Shown: positions 63,462 to 64,000 of the stretch, piece by piece
Numbering within the stretch: position 1 is the first letter of the stretch
Layout of the letters: the number at the start of each line of letters is the position of its first letter
The notes under the pieces: model-generated
The model's input: only the letters and a program-made list of their open reading frames with translations
The model's database searches: none
Told to the model about the DNA's origin: nothing
From: Echinococcus granulosus
Taxonomy: Eukaryota > Platyhelminthes > Cestoda > Cyclophyllidea > Taeniidae
Reading direction: 5' to 3'
Assembly (NCBI RefSeq): GCF_000524195.1
Contig: NW_020170415.1
Location: 672,116 to 736,115 of the forward strand
Length of the DNA: 64,000 nt
Translations under genes and position numbers: made by a program

Positions 63462-64000
63462 CCAAAAAGAAGGAAGTTTATATGTGAAAAATCCCTTACA
63501 CTCCTGGCACTCTGGCAGGAATAGCCAGAAGCTTGGCAGACGCTTCCCTTCGACCACATGATTTTGACTTGATTATGTCCCTTCCTCCACTCACCTATGC
63601 GCCCGTTTCTTTACAATATGGTGGCATCTTTTAGAGGGCTATCAAATTTTATCGAGACAAGCTTTTGTCTCTCAACATAAATCAAAGTGAAATGACAACG
63701 ACCACAGAAGACAAATGAAATTCCATTCGTCTTATGCCCTGCTCACAAAATTTACCTCTTTAATAGCCAAACGTCAGTGAATTCAGATTCTCATCTTTCG
63801 ACATATTCACTGACTTCGAGTAAGTTATTCATTCCTTAACCCAGAGGGCAAAATTTCCTCTTCATTAACGTTGGAATAAATTTAAGGCCTCGAAAATTTC
63901 CCTGTAAACACTACTTTTTATGACTTGGTAATCTCAGTCAAATAGAGGAAGGGTGGGACAATACCGGGACCCAGTTTGGATAGACTGCACAAAAGTTTTC
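63462..64000 (+). repeat. 539-bp exact direct duplication, copy 2 (runs off window)
   Basis: Matches 13889-14427 base for base as far as I compared it, at a constant offset of 49573. The left boundary is sharp: to its left the two contexts share nothing. The right boundary lies outside the window, so it cannot be told whether the CUB exon at 14656 is also duplicated. Confidence 0.95.

Overview
This window is animal nuclear DNA and most likely comes from a parasitic flatworm, probably a tapeworm-type genome. It is AT-rich and gene-poor. Its genes are recognisably metazoan (Trabid, ALG3, PLCXD, RWDD4, RSL24D1 and a CUB-domain receptor-like protein). They are split by a mix of micro-introns of 32-40 nt and introns from hundreds of bases to several kilobases, a combination known from parasitic flatworms. 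No database search was possible, so the species assignment is an inference.

Layout: 1-7.6 kb holds no gene I can support. From 7.7 to 16.7 kb on the minus strand is a secreted or membrane protein with a signal peptide and three CUB domains; one of its introns contains a 100-N scaffold gap and a 539-bp segment repeated exactly at the window end. From 17.9 to about 18.5 kb on the minus strand are well-spliced exons of an unidentified protein. From 19 to 35 kb is mostly old repeat sequence. A PI-PLC X-domain protein lies at 35.5-37.4 kb (minus). It is head-to-head with the mannosyltransferase ALG3 at 39.6-41.6 kb (plus). An unidentified first exon lies at 44.3 kb (minus). The deubiquitinase Trabid/ZRANB1 occupies 47.0-56.3 kb (minus), head-to-head with RWDD4 (ends 58.7 kb, plus). 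RWDD4 in turn converges on the ribosome-biogenesis factor RSL24D1/RLP24 (59.9-60.6 kb, minus). From 60.6 kb to the end I see no gene.

The exon models for PLCXD, ALG3, Trabid, RWDD4, RSL24D1 and CUB exons 1-8 were built by hand from GT/AG sites. Reading phase is conserved across every junction listed. The genes are mainly housekeeping or signalling genes (ubiquitin editing, 60S assembly, N-glycan assembly, lipid signalling) and do not form a cluster acting as one system.

The most notable non-gene structure is a dispersed short repeat family. At least 14 copies occur in both orientations between 3.4 and 43.5 kb, with a long and a short form. I found no convincing new biological system. The best leads are the repeat family, the exact duplication beside an assembly gap, the micro-introns, a 36-nt micro-exon, and the serine/alanine-rich insert in Trabid directly after its catalytic histidine motif.
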